The notes under the pieces: model-generated | Told to the model about the DNA's origin: nothing | Databases searched by the model: none | Seen by the model: only the letters and a program-made list of their open reading frames with translations | Source of the DNA: Burkholderia sp. Bp8992 | GTDB taxonomy: Bacteria; Pseudomonadota; Gammaproteobacteria; Burkholderiales; Burkholderiaceae | Assembly: GCF_003853705.1 (NCBI RefSeq) | Contig: NZ_QTQI01000036.1 | Span: 1 to 62,784 of the forward strand | DNA: 62,784 bases | Reading direction: 5' to 3' | Made by a program: the position numbers and the translations under genes | Shown: in pieces, positions 18,682-28,457 of the stretch | How the letters are laid out: each line of letters opens with the position of its first letter | How positions within the stretch are numbered: the first letter of the stretch is position 1

Positions 18682-19097
18682 ATGACCTCCATCCAAGGGG
18701 TCAACCAGCGATACGGGCTGGACGTCATGCTGTACTGCGGACGCGGGCCGGCGAGGTCTTCGCATCAGCCCGTATCTGGATTCTGAAGATGTGCGCGTCT
18801 GGCCGGGATGGGTCACCCTCCTACTTTTGCATAGGGGGGCTCCGGCACGAGGGGGCGACAGGCTCCTCACGGACGGATGGGCGAGGTTCGAGCAGCCCCG
18901 CCGACGCACAGGATTTGTCCGATGAAAAACGCGCGACGACCGACGACGTATCGGCGAAATTTTCCCGATAGCAGAAATTAATTAAAATCGGGGGGGTAGG
19001 CAGTGGATGGTGCAGGACGCGGCAAGCGGTGCCGGCCCCGAAGCAGCGAAGCGGCGGGCTTTCGATCGCGGCAAACCGGGCGGTCGCCGGAGAACGG
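18682..19097. other. Intergenic upstream region of the multicopper oxidase operon
   Basis: No convincing gene. It must contain the start of the long minus-strand operon. Near 18,712-18,776 the segments GCCCGTAT and ATACGGGC form an inverted repeat just upstream of the first gene. The CCCTCCTA/TAGGGGGG dyad (18,816-18,839) is listed separately. An A+T-rich patch around 18,955-18,990 (AATTTTCCCGATAGCAGAAATTAATTAAAATC on the plus strand, cut in two here by reading) is the most promoter-like part, but no clear -35/-10 pair could be fixed. Confidence 0.4.
18816..18839. promoter_or_regulatory. Inverted repeat, candidate operator upstream of the oxidase operon
   Basis: CCCTCCTA (18816-18823), an 8-base spacer, then TAGGGGGG (18832-18839): 7 of 8 positions are complementary. 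It lies about 135 bp upstream of the first oxidase start codon, where an activator or repressor site would be expected. The half-site spacing suits a dimeric regulator, but no regulator gene is adjacent except the IclR gene at 19,448. Purely a sequence observation. Confidence 0.35.
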
Positions 19098-19099
19098 GC

Positions 19100-19135
19100 A
19101 AAAAAAAGCGCCACGGAGACCGTGGCGCTAAAAAA
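19100..19135 (-). terminator. Intrinsic terminator of the small RNA candidate
   Basis: Perfect 9-bp G+C-rich stem AGCGCCACG/CGTGGCGCT (19107-19115 with 19121-19129), loop of 5, followed on the minus strand by eight U (19107-19100, the first shared with the stem). On the plus strand no U-tract follows, so it acts on minus-strand transcripts only. Confidence 0.75.
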
Positions 19136-19226
19136 GTTCTAGCCATTCCGAGGGCCGTGCTAGAACCTGAGAGACTGCGCGAAACATCGTTGCCGGTTAA
19201 ACTCTTGAAACGATGTTTCGAAAACG
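19100..19226 (-). ncRNA. Candidate trans-acting small RNA (about 127 nt)
   Basis: Read on the minus strand, a promoter-like pair is followed by three stem-loops and a terminator. First is a perfect 12-bp stem (19180-19191 with 19209-19220, 17-nt loop). Second is an 8-bp stem GTTCTAGC/GCTAGAAC (19136-19143 with 19159-19166). Last is a perfect 9-bp stem AGCGCCACG/CGTGGCGCT with a 5-nt loop followed by eight Us. No reading frame of note is present. The layout of independent stems and an intrinsic terminator with a long U-tail is that of Hfq-type bacterial small RNAs. I do not recognise it as a named Burkholderia RNA. It might instead be the terminated leader of an unknown transcript. Confidence 0.6.
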
Positions 19227-19232
19227 TGAGAC

Positions 19233-19261
19233 ATTCTTTCCGTTTCCGCCCGACAAGTCAA
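19233..19261 (-). promoter_or_regulatory. Sigma70-type promoter of the small RNA candidate
   Basis: On the minus strand TTGACT (19261-19256; 5 of 6 to consensus), a 17-base spacer, then AAGAAT (19238-19233; 4 of 6). The predicted start is near 19,226, which opens directly into the first stem-loop. Confidence 0.5.
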
Positions 19262-19327
19262 GCGGTATTTGCACCGGTTCATGCACTTTCTGGCAACGCT
19301 GATTTGAGCGTTTTCCTAATAAACCAA

Positions 19328-19367
19328 GGGTGAACCCGTAAAATCTCATCCAATGACCGGTTCACCC
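19328..19367. promoter_or_regulatory. Spaced inverted repeat between the sRNA and IclR promoters
   Basis: GGGTGAACC (19328-19336) and GGTTCACCC (19359-19367) are perfect 9-base complements with 22 bases between them, about 31 bp centre to centre, close to three helical turns. It lies just upstream of the IclR promoter and about 65 bp upstream of the small-RNA promoter, so one bound regulator could control both. IclR proteins often autoregulate from such places (family knowledge); the link here is inferred. Confidence 0.4.
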
Positions 19368-19383
19368 GCGGAACATGCATCCT

Positions 19384-19413
19384 TTGACAATAGTCCTACA
19401 ATACCAACAAAAT
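19384..19413 (+). promoter_or_regulatory. Candidate promoter of the IclR gene
   Basis: A perfect TTGACA (19384-19389), an 18-base spacer and CAAAAT (19408-19413, 4 of 6). It sits 35 bp before the GTG start at 19448, giving a short leader with GAGAGA as ribosome site. Confidence 0.45.
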
Positions 19414-19447
19414 TGAAATCGAGTTTCGGAATTAGAGAGAATCCCTC

Positions 19448-20272
19448 GTGTCGACAACTGTAACCCTTCCCGCGTCGCGGGACCGTGAATCGTCACCCGA
19501 CGAGATCACCGCCCTCGCCCGCGGCCTCGCCGTGCTGCGCCGCATCGCGGCGGCCGACGCCCCCGTCAGCAACCGCGAACTGACCGAATTGACCGGCATC
19601 CCGAAGCCGACCGTCTCGCGCATCACCGCAACGCTCGTCAGCGCCGGCTTCCTGTTCCAGTTGCCCGACAGCGAGCGCTTCGTGCTCACCGCGTCGGTGC
19701 TCGAACTGAGCCACGGCTTCCTGCGCAACTTCGACATCCGCGCGCGCTCGCGGCCGTTCATGATCGAGCTGGCCGAACGCACGTCGCTGTCCGTGCACCT
19801 CGCGGTGCGCGACCGGCTCGACATGGTCGCGATCGACGTGATCCGGCCGCGCTCGGCCGTGCTCGTCACGCGCCTCGAAATCGGCTCGCGGATGGACATC
19901 GCTCGCACGGCAGTGGGCCGCGCGTATCTCGCCGCACTCGAGGAAGACGAGCGGCGCCTGCTGCTCGAGTCCCTGCGCACCACGGCGGGCGACGACTGGC
20001 CGCACGTGTCCGCACGCCTGACGCCCGCGCTCGACGACGCGATGCGCGACGGCCACGCGATCGCGATCGGCGAATGGCGCGAAGGCCTGAATGCGGTCGC
20101 GGCCGGTTTCGTCGGCCCGTCGGGCCAGCGCTACTCGGTGAATTGCGGCGGCGCGGCGCACCAGTGCTCGCCCGAATGGCTGCAGGAAAACGTCGTGCCC
20201 GCGCTGCACGAATGCATCGCGAAAATCACGCGCGAGATCGGCGGCGCACCGGCCCGGCGCATCAGCGTGTAA
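19448..20272 (+). CDS. IclR family transcriptional regulator
   Basis: 274 residues. An N-terminal winged helix-turn-helix (about residues 20-85: ALARGLAVLRRIAAA, then NRELTELTGIPKPTVSRITATL as recognition region) is followed by the IclR effector domain (about 95-265; LSVHLAVRDRLDMVAIDVI, GRAYLAALEEDER, NAVAAGFV). IclR regulators bind small organic acids or aromatics and usually control adjacent catabolic or efflux genes. The start is GTG at 19448 with GAGAGA before it. mdtABC begins 253 bp downstream on the same strand, and the oxidase operon runs away upstream. Which of these it regulates cannot be told from sequence. Confidence 0.88.
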   Translation: MSTTVTLPASRDRESSPDEITALARGLAVLRRIAAADAPVSNRELTELTGIPKPTVSRITATLVSAGFLFQLPDSERFVLTASVLELSHGFLRNFDIRARSRPFMIELAERTSLSVHLAVRDRLDMVAIDVIRPRSAVLVTRLEIGSRMDIARTAVGRAYLAALEEDERRLLLESLRTTAGDDWPHVSARLTPALDDAMRDGHAIAIGEWREGLNAVAAGFVGPSGQRYSVNCGGAAHQCSPEWLQENVVPALHECIAKITREIGGAPARRISV

Positions 20273-20299
20273 TCGTTCCGTCATCGTCCTGTCGCGTTC

Positions 20300-20345
20300 T
20301 GTAACGACCGTAACCCGTTGAAAGATAGACCACTGGACTGTAACG
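20300..20345 (+). promoter_or_regulatory. TGTAAC-type repeats upstream of mdtABC
   Basis: TGTAACG (20300-20306), CGTAACC (20309-20315) and TGTAACG (20339-20345) lie in the 253-bp gap before mdtA. Such direct repeats resemble the half-sites of OmpR-family response regulators, which often control mdtABC-type pumps; no such regulator is encoded nearby. Low certainty. Confidence 0.25.
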
Positions 20346-20525
20346 GGGACGGGACGTAGGATCATGCCCATCGTCGCGCCGCATTCGCGGTGCACAACGC
20401 TCTTTTCTCGCGAGTCGGCGGGGCCCCGGACCGAGCCGGGCCACCCCGTCCCGTCACCCGCCCGCCCACGCGCAGCCCAGCAGTCCGATTTCCGGCACGC
20501 CGCGCCGTCTTCCTGACAGATCACG

Positions 20526-21905
20526 ATGGATAACGAACAAAAGCCCACGCCCCCTTCGAAAGACCCCGTGTCGCCCGCCGCACGGCGTCCGCGCCGCACG
20601 CTGATGATCGGCACGGTCGCGGTCGTCGCCATCGGCGGCCTGCTGTGGTGGCATCCGTGGAACCGCACGCCGGCGGCCGGCAGCACGGCGACCGGTGCGA
20701 GCGCAGCCGCCGGCAGCAGCGCAGGCGGCCATCGCGGCCGCGGCGGCCCCGCTGCGATGGCGAACGTTCCGCAGCCCGTGCAGGTCGCGACCGCGACGCA
20801 AGGCGAGATGCCGATCGTGCTGTCCGCACTCGGCACCGTCACGCCGCTCGCGAACGTGACGGTCAAGACGCAGCTGTCGGGCTACCTGCAGTCGGTGTCG
20901 TTCCAGGAAGGCCAGATCGTCAAGAAAGGCGACGTGCTCGCGCAGATCGACCCGCGCCCTTACCAGGTGTCGCTCGAGAACGCCGAAGGCACGCACGCAC
21001 GCGATTCCGCACTGCTCGCGACGGCGCGCCTCGACCTGAAGCGCTACCAGACGCTGCTGTCGCAGGACTCGATCGCGTCGCAAACCGTCGATACGCAGGC
21101 GTCGCTCGTCAAGCAGTACGAAGGCGCGGTGAAGACCGACCAGGCCGCGATCGATTCCGCGAAGCTGAACCTCACGTATGCGCGCATCACGGCGCCGGTG
21201 TCGGGCCGCGTCGGCCTGCGCCAGGTCGACCCGGGCAACTACGTGACGCCGGGCGACACCAACGGCATCGTCGTGATCACGCAGCTGCAGCCGATGAGCG
21301 TGATCTTCACGACGTCGGAAGACAACCTGCCGCAGATCCTCAAGCAGGTGAACGCGGGCCAGAAGCTGTCGGTCACCGCGTACAACCGCAACAACACGGT
21401 GCCGCTCGAGACGGGTTCGCTCGCGACGCTCGACAACCAGATCGACACGAGCACCGGCACGGTCAAGCTGCGCGCGAACTTCGATAACAAGGAAGGCATG
21501 CTGTTCCCGAATCAGTTCGTGAACACGCGGCTGCTCGTCGACGTGCTGCGCAACGCGACGATCGTGCCGACCTCCGCCGTGCTGACCGGTTCGATCGGCC
21601 AGTTCGTCTATGTCGTGAAACCCGACAACACGGTCACGGTCCGCAAGGTCACGATCGGCCCGGTCGACGGCGAACGCACGAGCATCGTCAGCGGCATCGC
21701 GCTCGGCGAGCGCGTGGTGACCGACGGCTCCGACCGCCTGCGCGAAGGCTCGAAGATCTCGATTCCGGCCGACAAGCCGAAAGGCGCATCGGGCGCGCGC
21801 GGCGCCGGCGCGGCGTCGGGTGCATCGGCAGCGTCGGGCGCCGCCGCCCATCGCGGCGGACACAAGCACGGCGCGTCGCAGGCAGCGGCCCCCGCGGCCC
21901 AGTAA
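20526..21905 (+). CDS. mdtA: RND efflux periplasmic adaptor subunit (MdtA)
   Basis: 459 residues of the HlyD/membrane fusion family. A single N-terminal anchor (LMIGTVAVVAIGGLLWW, about 20-36) is followed by a Gly/Ala linker. The barrel-sandwich (lipoyl) and beta-barrel domains follow, with landmarks VQVATATQGEMPIVLSALGTVTPLANVTVKTQLSGYL, split here by memory of the family, and RITAPVSGRVGLRQVDPGNYV near residue 220. The alpha-hairpin lies about 130-200. The tail is Ala/Gly/His-rich (HRGGHKHGASQ). It links the inner-membrane RND pump to an outer-membrane channel. It is the first gene of mdtABC, 15 bp before mdtB. The His-rich end is a minor oddity and could bind metal (speculation). Confidence 0.9.
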   Translation: MDNEQKPTPPSKDPVSPAARRPRRTLMIGTVAVVAIGGLLWWHPWNRTPAAGSTATGASAAAGSSAGGHRGRGGPAAMANVPQPVQVATATQGEMPIVLSALGTVTPLANVTVKTQLSGYLQSVSFQEGQIVKKGDVLAQIDPRPYQVSLENAEGTHARDSALLATARLDLKRYQTLLSQDSIASQTVDTQASLVKQYEGAVKTDQAAIDSAKLNLTYARITAPVSGRVGLRQVDPGNYVTPGDTNGIVVITQLQPMSVIFTTSEDNLPQILKQVNAGQKLSVTAYNRNNTVPLETGSLATLDNQIDTSTGTVKLRANFDNKEGMLFPNQFVNTRLLVDVLRNATIVPTSAVLTGSIGQFVYVVKPDNTVTVRKVTIGPVDGERTSIVSGIALGERVVTDGSDRLREGSKISIPADKPKGASGARGAGAASGASAASGAAAHRGGHKHGASQAAAPAAQ

Positions 21906-21920
21906 CGCGCGGGCCGCTCG

Positions 21921-24900
21921 ATGAATCCATCCCGCCTCTTCATTCTCCGGCCGGTCGGCACCGCCCTCCTGATGGCGGCGATCATGCTGGCCGGTCTCGT
22001 CGCGCTGCGCTTCCTGCCGCTCGCCGCGCTGCCCGAAGTCGACTACCCGACGATCCAGGTCCAGACCTTCTACCCGGGCGCGAGCCCGGAAGTGATGACC
22101 TCGTCGGTCACCGCGCCGCTCGAACGCCAGTTCGGGCAGATGCCGTCGCTGAACCAGATGTCGTCGCAAAGCTCGGCCGGCGCGTCGGTGATCACGTTGC
22201 AGTTCTCGCTCGACCTGCCGCTCGACATCGCCGAACAGGAAGTGCAGGCCGCGATCAACGCAGCCGGCAACCTGCTGCCGTCCGACCTCCCTGCCCCGCC
22301 GATCTACGCGAAGGTCAACCCGGCCGATGCGCCGGTGCTGACGCTCGCCGTCAAGTCGAAGACGCTGCCGCTCACGCAGGTGCAGGACCTGGCCGATACG
22401 CGCCTCGCGATGAAAATCTCGCAGATCGCGGGCGTCGGCCTCGTCAGCCTGTCGGGCGGCAACCGCCCGGCCGTGCGGATCCAGGCGAACCCGACCGCGC
22501 TCGCCAAATACGGGATGAACCTCGACGACCTGCGCACGACGATCTCGAACCTGAACGTAAACACGCCGAAGGGCAACTTCGACGGGCCGACGCGCGCGTA
22601 CACGATCAACGCGAACGACCAGCTGACGAGCGCCGACCAGTACAACAGCGCGGTCGTCGCGTACAAGAACGGCCACCCGGTGATGCTGACCGACGTCGCG
22701 ACGGTCGTCGCCGGCTCGGAGAACACCAAGCTCGGCGCGTGGGTGAATTCGGACCCCGCGATCATCCTGAACGTGCAGCGCCAGCCCGGCGCGAACGTGA
22801 TCGCAACGGTCGACGCGATCAAGGCGCAGCTGCCGAAGCTGCAGGAAACGCTGCCGGCCGCGCTCGACGTGGAAATCGTCACCGACCGCACGACGATGAT
22901 CCGCGCGGCCGTGCGCGACGTGCAGTTCGAGCTGCTGCTCGCGGTCGCGCTCGTCGTACTCGTGATGTACCTGTTCCTCGCGAACGTCTACGCGACGATC
23001 ATCCCGAGCCTGTCGGTGCCGCTGTCGCTGATCGGCACGCTCGCGGTGATGTACATGGCCGGCTTCTCGCTGAACAACCTGTCGCTGATGGCGCTCACCA
23101 TCGCGACCGGCTTCGTCGTCGACGATGCGATCGTGATGATCGAGAACATCGCGCGCTACGTCGAGGAAGGCGAAACGGGGCTCGAGGCCGCGCTGAAGGG
23201 CTCGCGGCAGATCGGCTTCACGATCATCTCGCTGACGGTGTCGCTGATCGCGGTGCTGATCCCGCTGCTGTTCATGGGCGACGTGGTCGGGCGCCTGTTC
23301 CACGAATTCGCGATCACGCTCGCGGTGACGATCGTGATCTCGGCGATCGTGTCGCTCACGCTCGTGCCGATGATGTGCGCGAAGCTGCTGCGCCATTCGC
23401 CGCCGCCCGAGAGCCACCGCTTCGAGGCGCGCGTGCACCGCGCGATCGACTGGGTGATCGCACGCTACGCGGTCGCGCTCGAATGGGTGCTGAACCGCCA
23501 GCGCTCGACGCTCGTCGTCGCGCTGCTGACGCTCGGGCTGACCGCCCTGCTCTATATCTATGTGCCGAAGGGCTTCTTCCCCGCGCAGGACACCGGCGTG
23601 ATCCAGGCGATCACGCAGGCGCCGCAGTCGATCTCGTATGGCGCGATGGCCGAACGCCAGCAGGCGCTCGCCGCCGAGATCCTGAAGGATCCGAACGTCG
23701 ACAGCCTCACGTCGTTCATCGGCGTCGACGGCAGCAACATCACGCTGAACAGCGGCCGCATGCTGATCAACCTGAAGGCGCGCGACGAACGTTCCGAGAC
23801 GGCCGCGCAGATCATCCGCGACCTGCAGCACCGCGTGGCGAACATCACCGGCATCTCGCTGTTCATGCAGTCGGTGCAGGATCTGACGATCGACTCGACC
23901 GTCAGCCCGACGCAGTACCAGTTCATGCTGACGAGCCCGAACTCGGACGAATTCGCGACCTGGGTGCCGAAGCTCGTCGCTCGGCTGCAGCAGGAACCGT
24001 CGCTCGCCGACGTCGCGACCGACCTGCAGAGCAACGGCCAGTCGGTCTACATCGAGATCGACCGCGCGAGCGCCGCGCGCTTCGGCATCACGCCGGCGAC
24101 CGTCGACAACGCGCTGTACGACGCGTTCGGCCAGCGCATCGTGTCGACGATCTTCACGCAGTCGAACCAGTACCGCGTGATTCTCGAGTCCGAGCCGAAG
24201 GAGCAGCACTACGCGCAATCGCTGAACGACATCTACCTGCCGTCGGCCGGCGGCGGCCAGGTGCCGCTGGCGTCGATCGCGTCGTTCCACGAGCGGCCGT
24301 CGCCGCTGCTGGTCGCGCACCTGTCGCAGTTCCCGTCAACGACGATCTCGTTCAACCTCGCGCCGGGCGCGTCGCTCGGCGAAGCCGTCAAGGCGATCGA
24401 GGCCGCCGAGAAGGACATCAACCTGCCCGCGTCGTTCCAGACGCGCTTCCAGGGCGCGGCGCTCGCGTTCCAGGCATCGCTGTCGAACCAGCTGTTCCTG
24501 ATCCTCGCGGCGATCGTCACGATGTACATCGTGCTCGGCGTGCTGTACGAGAGCTACATCCACCCGATCACGATCCTGTCGACGCTGCCGTCGGCCGGCG
24601 TCGGCGCGCTGCTCGCGCTGATGATCACCGGGCACGACCTCGACATCATCGGGATCATCGGCATCGTGCTGCTGATCGGCATCGTGAAGAAGAACGCGAT
24701 CATGATGATCGACTTCGCGCTCGAGGCCGAACGCGTCGAAGGCAAGCCGCCGCGCGAGGCGATCTACCAGGCGTGCCTGCTGCGCTTCCGGCCGATCCTG
24801 ATGACGACGCTCGCCGCGCTGCTCGGCGCGGTGCCGCTGATCGTCGGCTCCGGCGCGGGTTCCGAGCTGCGCCAGCCGCTCGGGATCGCGATCGCCGGCG

Positions 24901-25034
24901 GCCTGATCGTGTCGCAGGTGCTGACGCTGTTCACGACGCCCGTGATCTACCTCGGCTTCGACTCGCTCGCACGCCGCGTGCGCGGCTGGTTCGAACGCCA
25001 CGGCCCCGGCGCCGGCACGCGCACGGATGCGTAA
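21921..25034 (+). CDS. mdtB: RND multidrug efflux pump subunit MdtB
   Basis: 1,037 residues, the usual length of an AcrB-type hydrophobe/amphiphile efflux transporter. The N-terminal first helix ([22 protein letters not shown]) is followed by two large periplasmic loops and twelve predicted membrane helices. RND landmarks are visible: [17 protein letters not shown] near residue 395-412 (helix 4 with the two proton-relay Asp) and [19 protein letters not shown] near residue 915. In Enterobacteria MdtB and MdtC form a heterotrimer that uses the MdtA adaptor and TolC. Here mdtB follows mdtA by 15 bp and is followed by mdtC after 3 bp. Confidence 0.92.
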   Translation: MNPSRLFILRPVGTALLMAAIMLAGLVALRFLPLAALPEVDYPTIQVQTFYPGASPEVMTSSVTAPLERQFGQMPSLNQMSSQSSAGASVITLQFSLDLPLDIAEQEVQAAINAAGNLLPSDLPAPPIYAKVNPADAPVLTLAVKSKTLPLTQVQDLADTRLAMKISQIAGVGLVSLSGGNRPAVRIQANPTALAKYGMNLDDLRTTISNLNVNTPKGNFDGPTRAYTINANDQLTSADQYNSAVVAYKNGHPVMLTDVATVVAGSENTKLGAWVNSDPAIILNVQRQPGANVIATVDAIKAQLPKLQETLPAALDVEIVTDRTTMIRAAVRDVQFELLLAVALVVLVMYLFLANVYATIIPSLSVPLSLIGTLAVMYMAGFSLNNLSLMALTIATGFVVDDAIVMIENIARYVEEGETGLEAALKGSRQIGFTIISLTVSLIAVLIPLLFMGDVVGRLFHEFAITLAVTIVISAIVSLTLVPMMCAKLLRHSPPPESHRFEARVHRAIDWVIARYAVALEWVLNRQRSTLVVALLTLGLTALLYIYVPKGFFPAQDTGVIQAITQAPQSISYGAMAERQQALAAEILKDPNVDSLTSFIGVDGSNITLNSGRMLINLKARDERSETAAQIIRDLQHRVANITGISLFMQSVQDLTIDSTVSPTQYQFMLTSPNSDEFATWVPKLVARLQQEPSLADVATDLQSNGQSVYIEIDRASAARFGITPATVDNALYDAFGQRIVSTIFTQSNQYRVILESEPKEQHYAQSLNDIYLPSAGGGQVPLASIASFHERPSPLLVAHLSQFPSTTISFNLAPGASLGEAVKAIEAAEKDINLPASFQTRFQGAALAFQASLSNQLFLILAAIVTMYIVLGVLYESYIHPITILSTLPSAGVGALLALMITGHDLDIIGIIGIVLLIGIVKKNAIMMIDFALEAERVEGKPPREAIYQACLLRFRPILMTTLAALLGAVPLIVGSGAGSELRQPLGIAIAGGLIVSQVLTLFTTPVIYLGFDSLARRVRGWFERHGPGAGTRTDA

Positions 25035-25037
25035 GCC

Positions 25038-28000
25038 ATGAACCTGTCGCGCCCCTTTATCACCCGCCCCGTCGCGACGACGCTGCTCGCGCTCGGCGTC
25101 GCGCTCGCGGGCCTGTTCGCGTTCATCAAGCTGCCGGTGTCGCCGCTGCCGCAGGTCGACTTCCCGACGATCTCGGTGCAGGCGTCGCTGCCGGGCGCGA
25201 GCCCGGAAACGGTCGCGACCAGCGTGACGAGCCCGCTCGAGCGGCACCTCGGCTCGATCGCCGACGTGTCCGAAATGACGTCGACGAGCACGGTCGGCAA
25301 CGCGCGGATCATCCTGCAGTTCGGCCTGAACCGCGACATCGACGGCGCCGCGCGCGACGTGCAGGCCGCGATCAACGCGGCGCGCGCCGACCTGCCCGCC
25401 GCGCTGAAGAGCAACCCGACCTACCGCAAGGTCAACCCGGCCGATTCGCCGATCATGGTCGTGTCGCTGACCTCGGAGACGGCGTCGCCCGCGAAGGTGT
25501 ACGACGCCGCGTCGACGGTGCTGCAGCAGTCGCTGTCGCAGATCGACGGGATCGGCCAGGTCTCGGTCAGCGGCTCCGCGAACCCGGCCGTGCGCGTCGA
25601 GCTCGAGCCGCAGGCGCTGTTCCACTACGGGATCGGCCTCGAGGACGTGCGCGCGGCGCTGGCTTCCGCGAACGCCAACGCGCCGAAGGGCGCGATCGAG
25701 TTCGGCCCGCAGCGCTACCAGCTCTATACGAACGACCAGGCGTCCCAGGCGTCGCAATACCGCGACCTCGTGGTCGCCTACCGCAACGGCTCGGCCGTGC
25801 GGCTGTCCGACCTGTCGGACGTCGTCGACGGGGTCGAGGACCTGCGCAACCTCGGCCTGGCGAACGGCAAGCGCGCGGTGCTCGTGATCCTCTACCGCTC
25901 GCCCGGCGCGAACATCATCGAGACGATCGACCGCGTGCGCGCGGCGCTGCCGCAGCTCACCGCGTCGCTGCCGGCCGACATCACGGTCACGCCGGTGCTC
26001 GACCGCTCGACCACCATCCGCGCGTCGCTGAAGGACACCGAGCACACGCTGCTGATCGCGGTCAGCCTCGTCGTGATGGTCGTGTTCCTGTTCCTGCGCA
26101 ACTGGCGCGCGACGCTGATCCCGAGCGTCGCGGTGCCGATCTCGATCATCGGCACCTTCGGCGCGATGTACATGCTCGGCTTCTCGATCGACAACCTGTC
26201 GCTGATGGCGCTGATCGTCGCGACCGGCTTCGTCGTCGACGATGCGATCGTCGTGCTCGAGAACATCTCGCGGCATATCGAGAACGGCAAGTCGCGAATG
26301 CAGGCCGCGTTCGACGGCGCGCGCGAGGTCGGCTTCACGGTGCTGTCGATGAGCATCTCGCTCGTCGCGGTGTTCCTGCCGATCCTGCTGATGGGCGGCA
26401 TCGTCGGGCGCCTGTTCCGCGAGTTCGCGCTGACGCTGTCGCTCGCGATCGCCGTGTCGCTCGCGGTCTCGCTGACCGTCACGCCGATGATGTGCGCGCG
26501 CCTGCTGCCCGAGTCGCACGACCCGAAAAACGAAGGCCGCTTCGGGCGCTTCCTCGAGCGCGGCTTCTCGCGCATGCAGCGCGGCTACGAGCGCTCGCTG
26601 TCGTGGGCGCTGCGCCGGCCGCTGTTGATCCTGCTGACGCTGTTCGCGACGATCGGGCTGAACGTGTACCTGTACATCGTCGTGCCGAAGGGCTTCTTCC
26701 CGCAGCAGGATACCGGGCTGATGATCGGCGGCATCCAGGCCGACCAGTCGACGTCGTTCCAGGCGATGAAGCTGAAGTTCTCCGAGATGATGCGGATCGT
26801 GCAGGCCAACCCGAACGTGAAGAGCGTCGCGGGCTTCACCGGCGGCACGCAGACCAACTCGGGCTTCATGTTCGTCACGCTGAAGGACCGCACCGAGCGC
26901 AAGCTGTCGGCCGACCAGGTGATCCAGCAGCTGCGCCCGCCGCTGGCGGACGTCGCCGGGGCGCGCACGTTCCTGCAGGCCGCGCAGGACATCCGCGTCG
27001 GCGGCCGGCAGAGCAACGCGCAGTACCAGTTCACGCTGCTCGGCGATTCGAGCGCCGACCTGTACAAGTGGGGGCCGATCCTGACCGAGGCGCTGCAGAA
27101 GCGCCCCGAGCTGACCGACGTGAACTCCGACCAGCAGCAAGGCGGCCTCGAGGCGATGGTGACGATCGACCGCGCGACGGCCGCGCGGTTCGGCATCAAG
27201 CCCGCGCAGATCGACAACACGCTGTACGACGCGTTCGGCCAGCGCCAGGTCTCGACGATCTACAACCCGCTGAACCAGTACCACGTCGTGATGGAAGTCG
27301 CGCCGAAGTACTGGCAGAGCCCCGAGATGCTGAACCAGGTGTGGATCAGCACGTCGGGCGGCAGCGCGAACGGCTCGCAGACCACCAACGCGGCCGCCGG
27401 CACCTACGTCGCGACGTCGGCCGGCACGTCGAGCGCCGGCACGGCCGCGCAGAGCGCCGCGGCGATCGCGTCCGATTCCGCGCGCAACCAGGCGCTCAAC
27501 TCGATTGCCGCGAGCGGCAAGTCGAGCGCGTCGTCGGGCGCATCGGTGTCGACGTCGAAGTCGACGATGATCCCGCTGTCGGCGATCGCGACGTTCGGGC
27601 CGAGCACGACGCCGCTGTCGGTCAACCACCAGGGGCTGTTCGTCGCGACGACGATCTCGTTCAACCTGCCGCCGGGCGTGTCGCTGTCGCAGGCGACGCA
27701 GATCATCTATCAGACGATGGCGCAGGTCGGCGTCCCGCCGACGATCGTCGGCAGCTTCCAGGGCACCGCGCAGGCGTTCCAGCAGTCGATGAACGACCAG
27801 CCGATCCTGATCCTCGCCGCGCTGCTGGCCGTCTACATCGTGCTCGGGATCCTGTACGAGAGCTACATCCACCCGATCACGATCCTGTCGACGCTGCCGT
27901 CGGCCGGCGTCGGCGCGCTGCTTGCGCTGCTGCTGTTCAAGACCGAGTTCAGCATCATCGCGCTGATCGGCGTGATCCTGCTGATCGGTATCGTGAAGAA

Positions 28001-28346
28001 GAACGCGATCATGATGGTCGACTTCGCGATCGACCAGACGCGCAACCACCAGAAGTCGTCGTTCGACGCGATCCACGAGGCGTGCCTGCTGCGCTTCCGT
28101 CCGATCATGATGACGACGATGGCGGCGCTCCTGGGCGCGCTGCCGCTCGCGTTCGGCAGCGGCGACGGCGCCGAGCTGCGCGCACCGCTCGGCATCGCGA
28201 TCGCCGGCGGCCTGATCGTGTCGCAGGTGCTGACGCTCTATACGACGCCGGTCGTCTACCTGTACATGGACCGGTTCCGCGTGTGGGGCGAGAAGCGCCG
28301 CAACCGCCGCGGGAATACCGGCGGGCCGGCGGTGGCCGGCGAGTGA
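25038..28346 (+). CDS. mdtC: RND multidrug efflux pump subunit MdtC, with a Ser/Ala-rich insertion
   Basis: 1,102 residues, about 70 longer than usual MdtC. RND signatures include [17 protein letters not shown] near residue 400 and [19 protein letters not shown] near residue 985. The extra length is one Ser/Ala/Thr/Gly-rich stretch at about residues 772-842 (27,350-27,565), inserted in the second periplasmic loop just before [14 protein letters not shown], where other family members pass directly between two strands. This low-complexity loop would face the periplasm. ATG at 25038, three bases after the mdtB stop. No outer-membrane factor gene follows, so the pump must borrow a channel encoded elsewhere. 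Confidence 0.92.
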   Translation: MNLSRPFITRPVATTLLALGVALAGLFAFIKLPVSPLPQVDFPTISVQASLPGASPETVATSVTSPLERHLGSIADVSEMTSTSTVGNARIILQFGLNRDIDGAARDVQAAINAARADLPAALKSNPTYRKVNPADSPIMVVSLTSETASPAKVYDAASTVLQQSLSQIDGIGQVSVSGSANPAVRVELEPQALFHYGIGLEDVRAALASANANAPKGAIEFGPQRYQLYTNDQASQASQYRDLVVAYRNGSAVRLSDLSDVVDGVEDLRNLGLANGKRAVLVILYRSPGANIIETIDRVRAALPQLTASLPADITVTPVLDRSTTIRASLKDTEHTLLIAVSLVVMVVFLFLRNWRATLIPSVAVPISIIGTFGAMYMLGFSIDNLSLMALIVATGFVVDDAIVVLENISRHIENGKSRMQAAFDGAREVGFTVLSMSISLVAVFLPILLMGGIVGRLFREFALTLSLAIAVSLAVSLTVTPMMCARLLPESHDPKNEGRFGRFLERGFSRMQRGYERSLSWALRRPLLILLTLFATIGLNVYLYIVVPKGFFPQQDTGLMIGGIQADQSTSFQAMKLKFSEMMRIVQANPNVKSVAGFTGGTQTNSGFMFVTLKDRTERKLSADQVIQQLRPPLADVAGARTFLQAAQDIRVGGRQSNAQYQFTLLGDSSADLYKWGPILTEALQKRPELTDVNSDQQQGGLEAMVTIDRATAARFGIKPAQIDNTLYDAFGQRQVSTIYNPLNQYHVVMEVAPKYWQSPEMLNQVWISTSGGSANGSQTTNAAAGTYVATSAGTSSAGTAAQSAAAIASDSARNQALNSIAASGKSSASSGASVSTSKSTMIPLSAIATFGPSTTPLSVNHQGLFVATTISFNLPPGVSLSQATQIIYQTMAQVGVPPTIVGSFQGTAQAFQQSMNDQPILILAALLAVYIVLGILYESYIHPITILSTLPSAGVGALLALLLFKTEFSIIALIGVILLIGIVKKNAIMMVDFAIDQTRNHQKSSFDAIHEACLLRFRPIMMTTMAALLGALPLAFGSGDGAELRAPLGIAIAGGLIVSQVLTLYTTPVVYLYMDRFRVWGEKRRNRRGNTGGPAVAGE

Positions 28347-28457
28347 CGGAGGCGGCCGGACGCGAATGGACGGGGCATGCCGCCCCGCTCCGTTCGGCAG
28401 TCCGCGCCCTCGCGAAGGCCCCATGCGAGCGCCGGCACTCAATCGCGCGATGCGTCG

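Noticed and set aside
20454-28442. Very long minus-strand open frames opposite mdtABC
   Set aside because: Same shadow effect; composition is Arg/Asp/His-rich without any recognisable motif, while the plus-strand frames are textbook RND proteins.
28347-28457. Hairpin GGGGC-ATGCC-GCCCC between mdtC and the AraC gene as a terminator
   Set aside because: Short stem with no U-tract on either strand; could be chance in such G+C-rich DNA.
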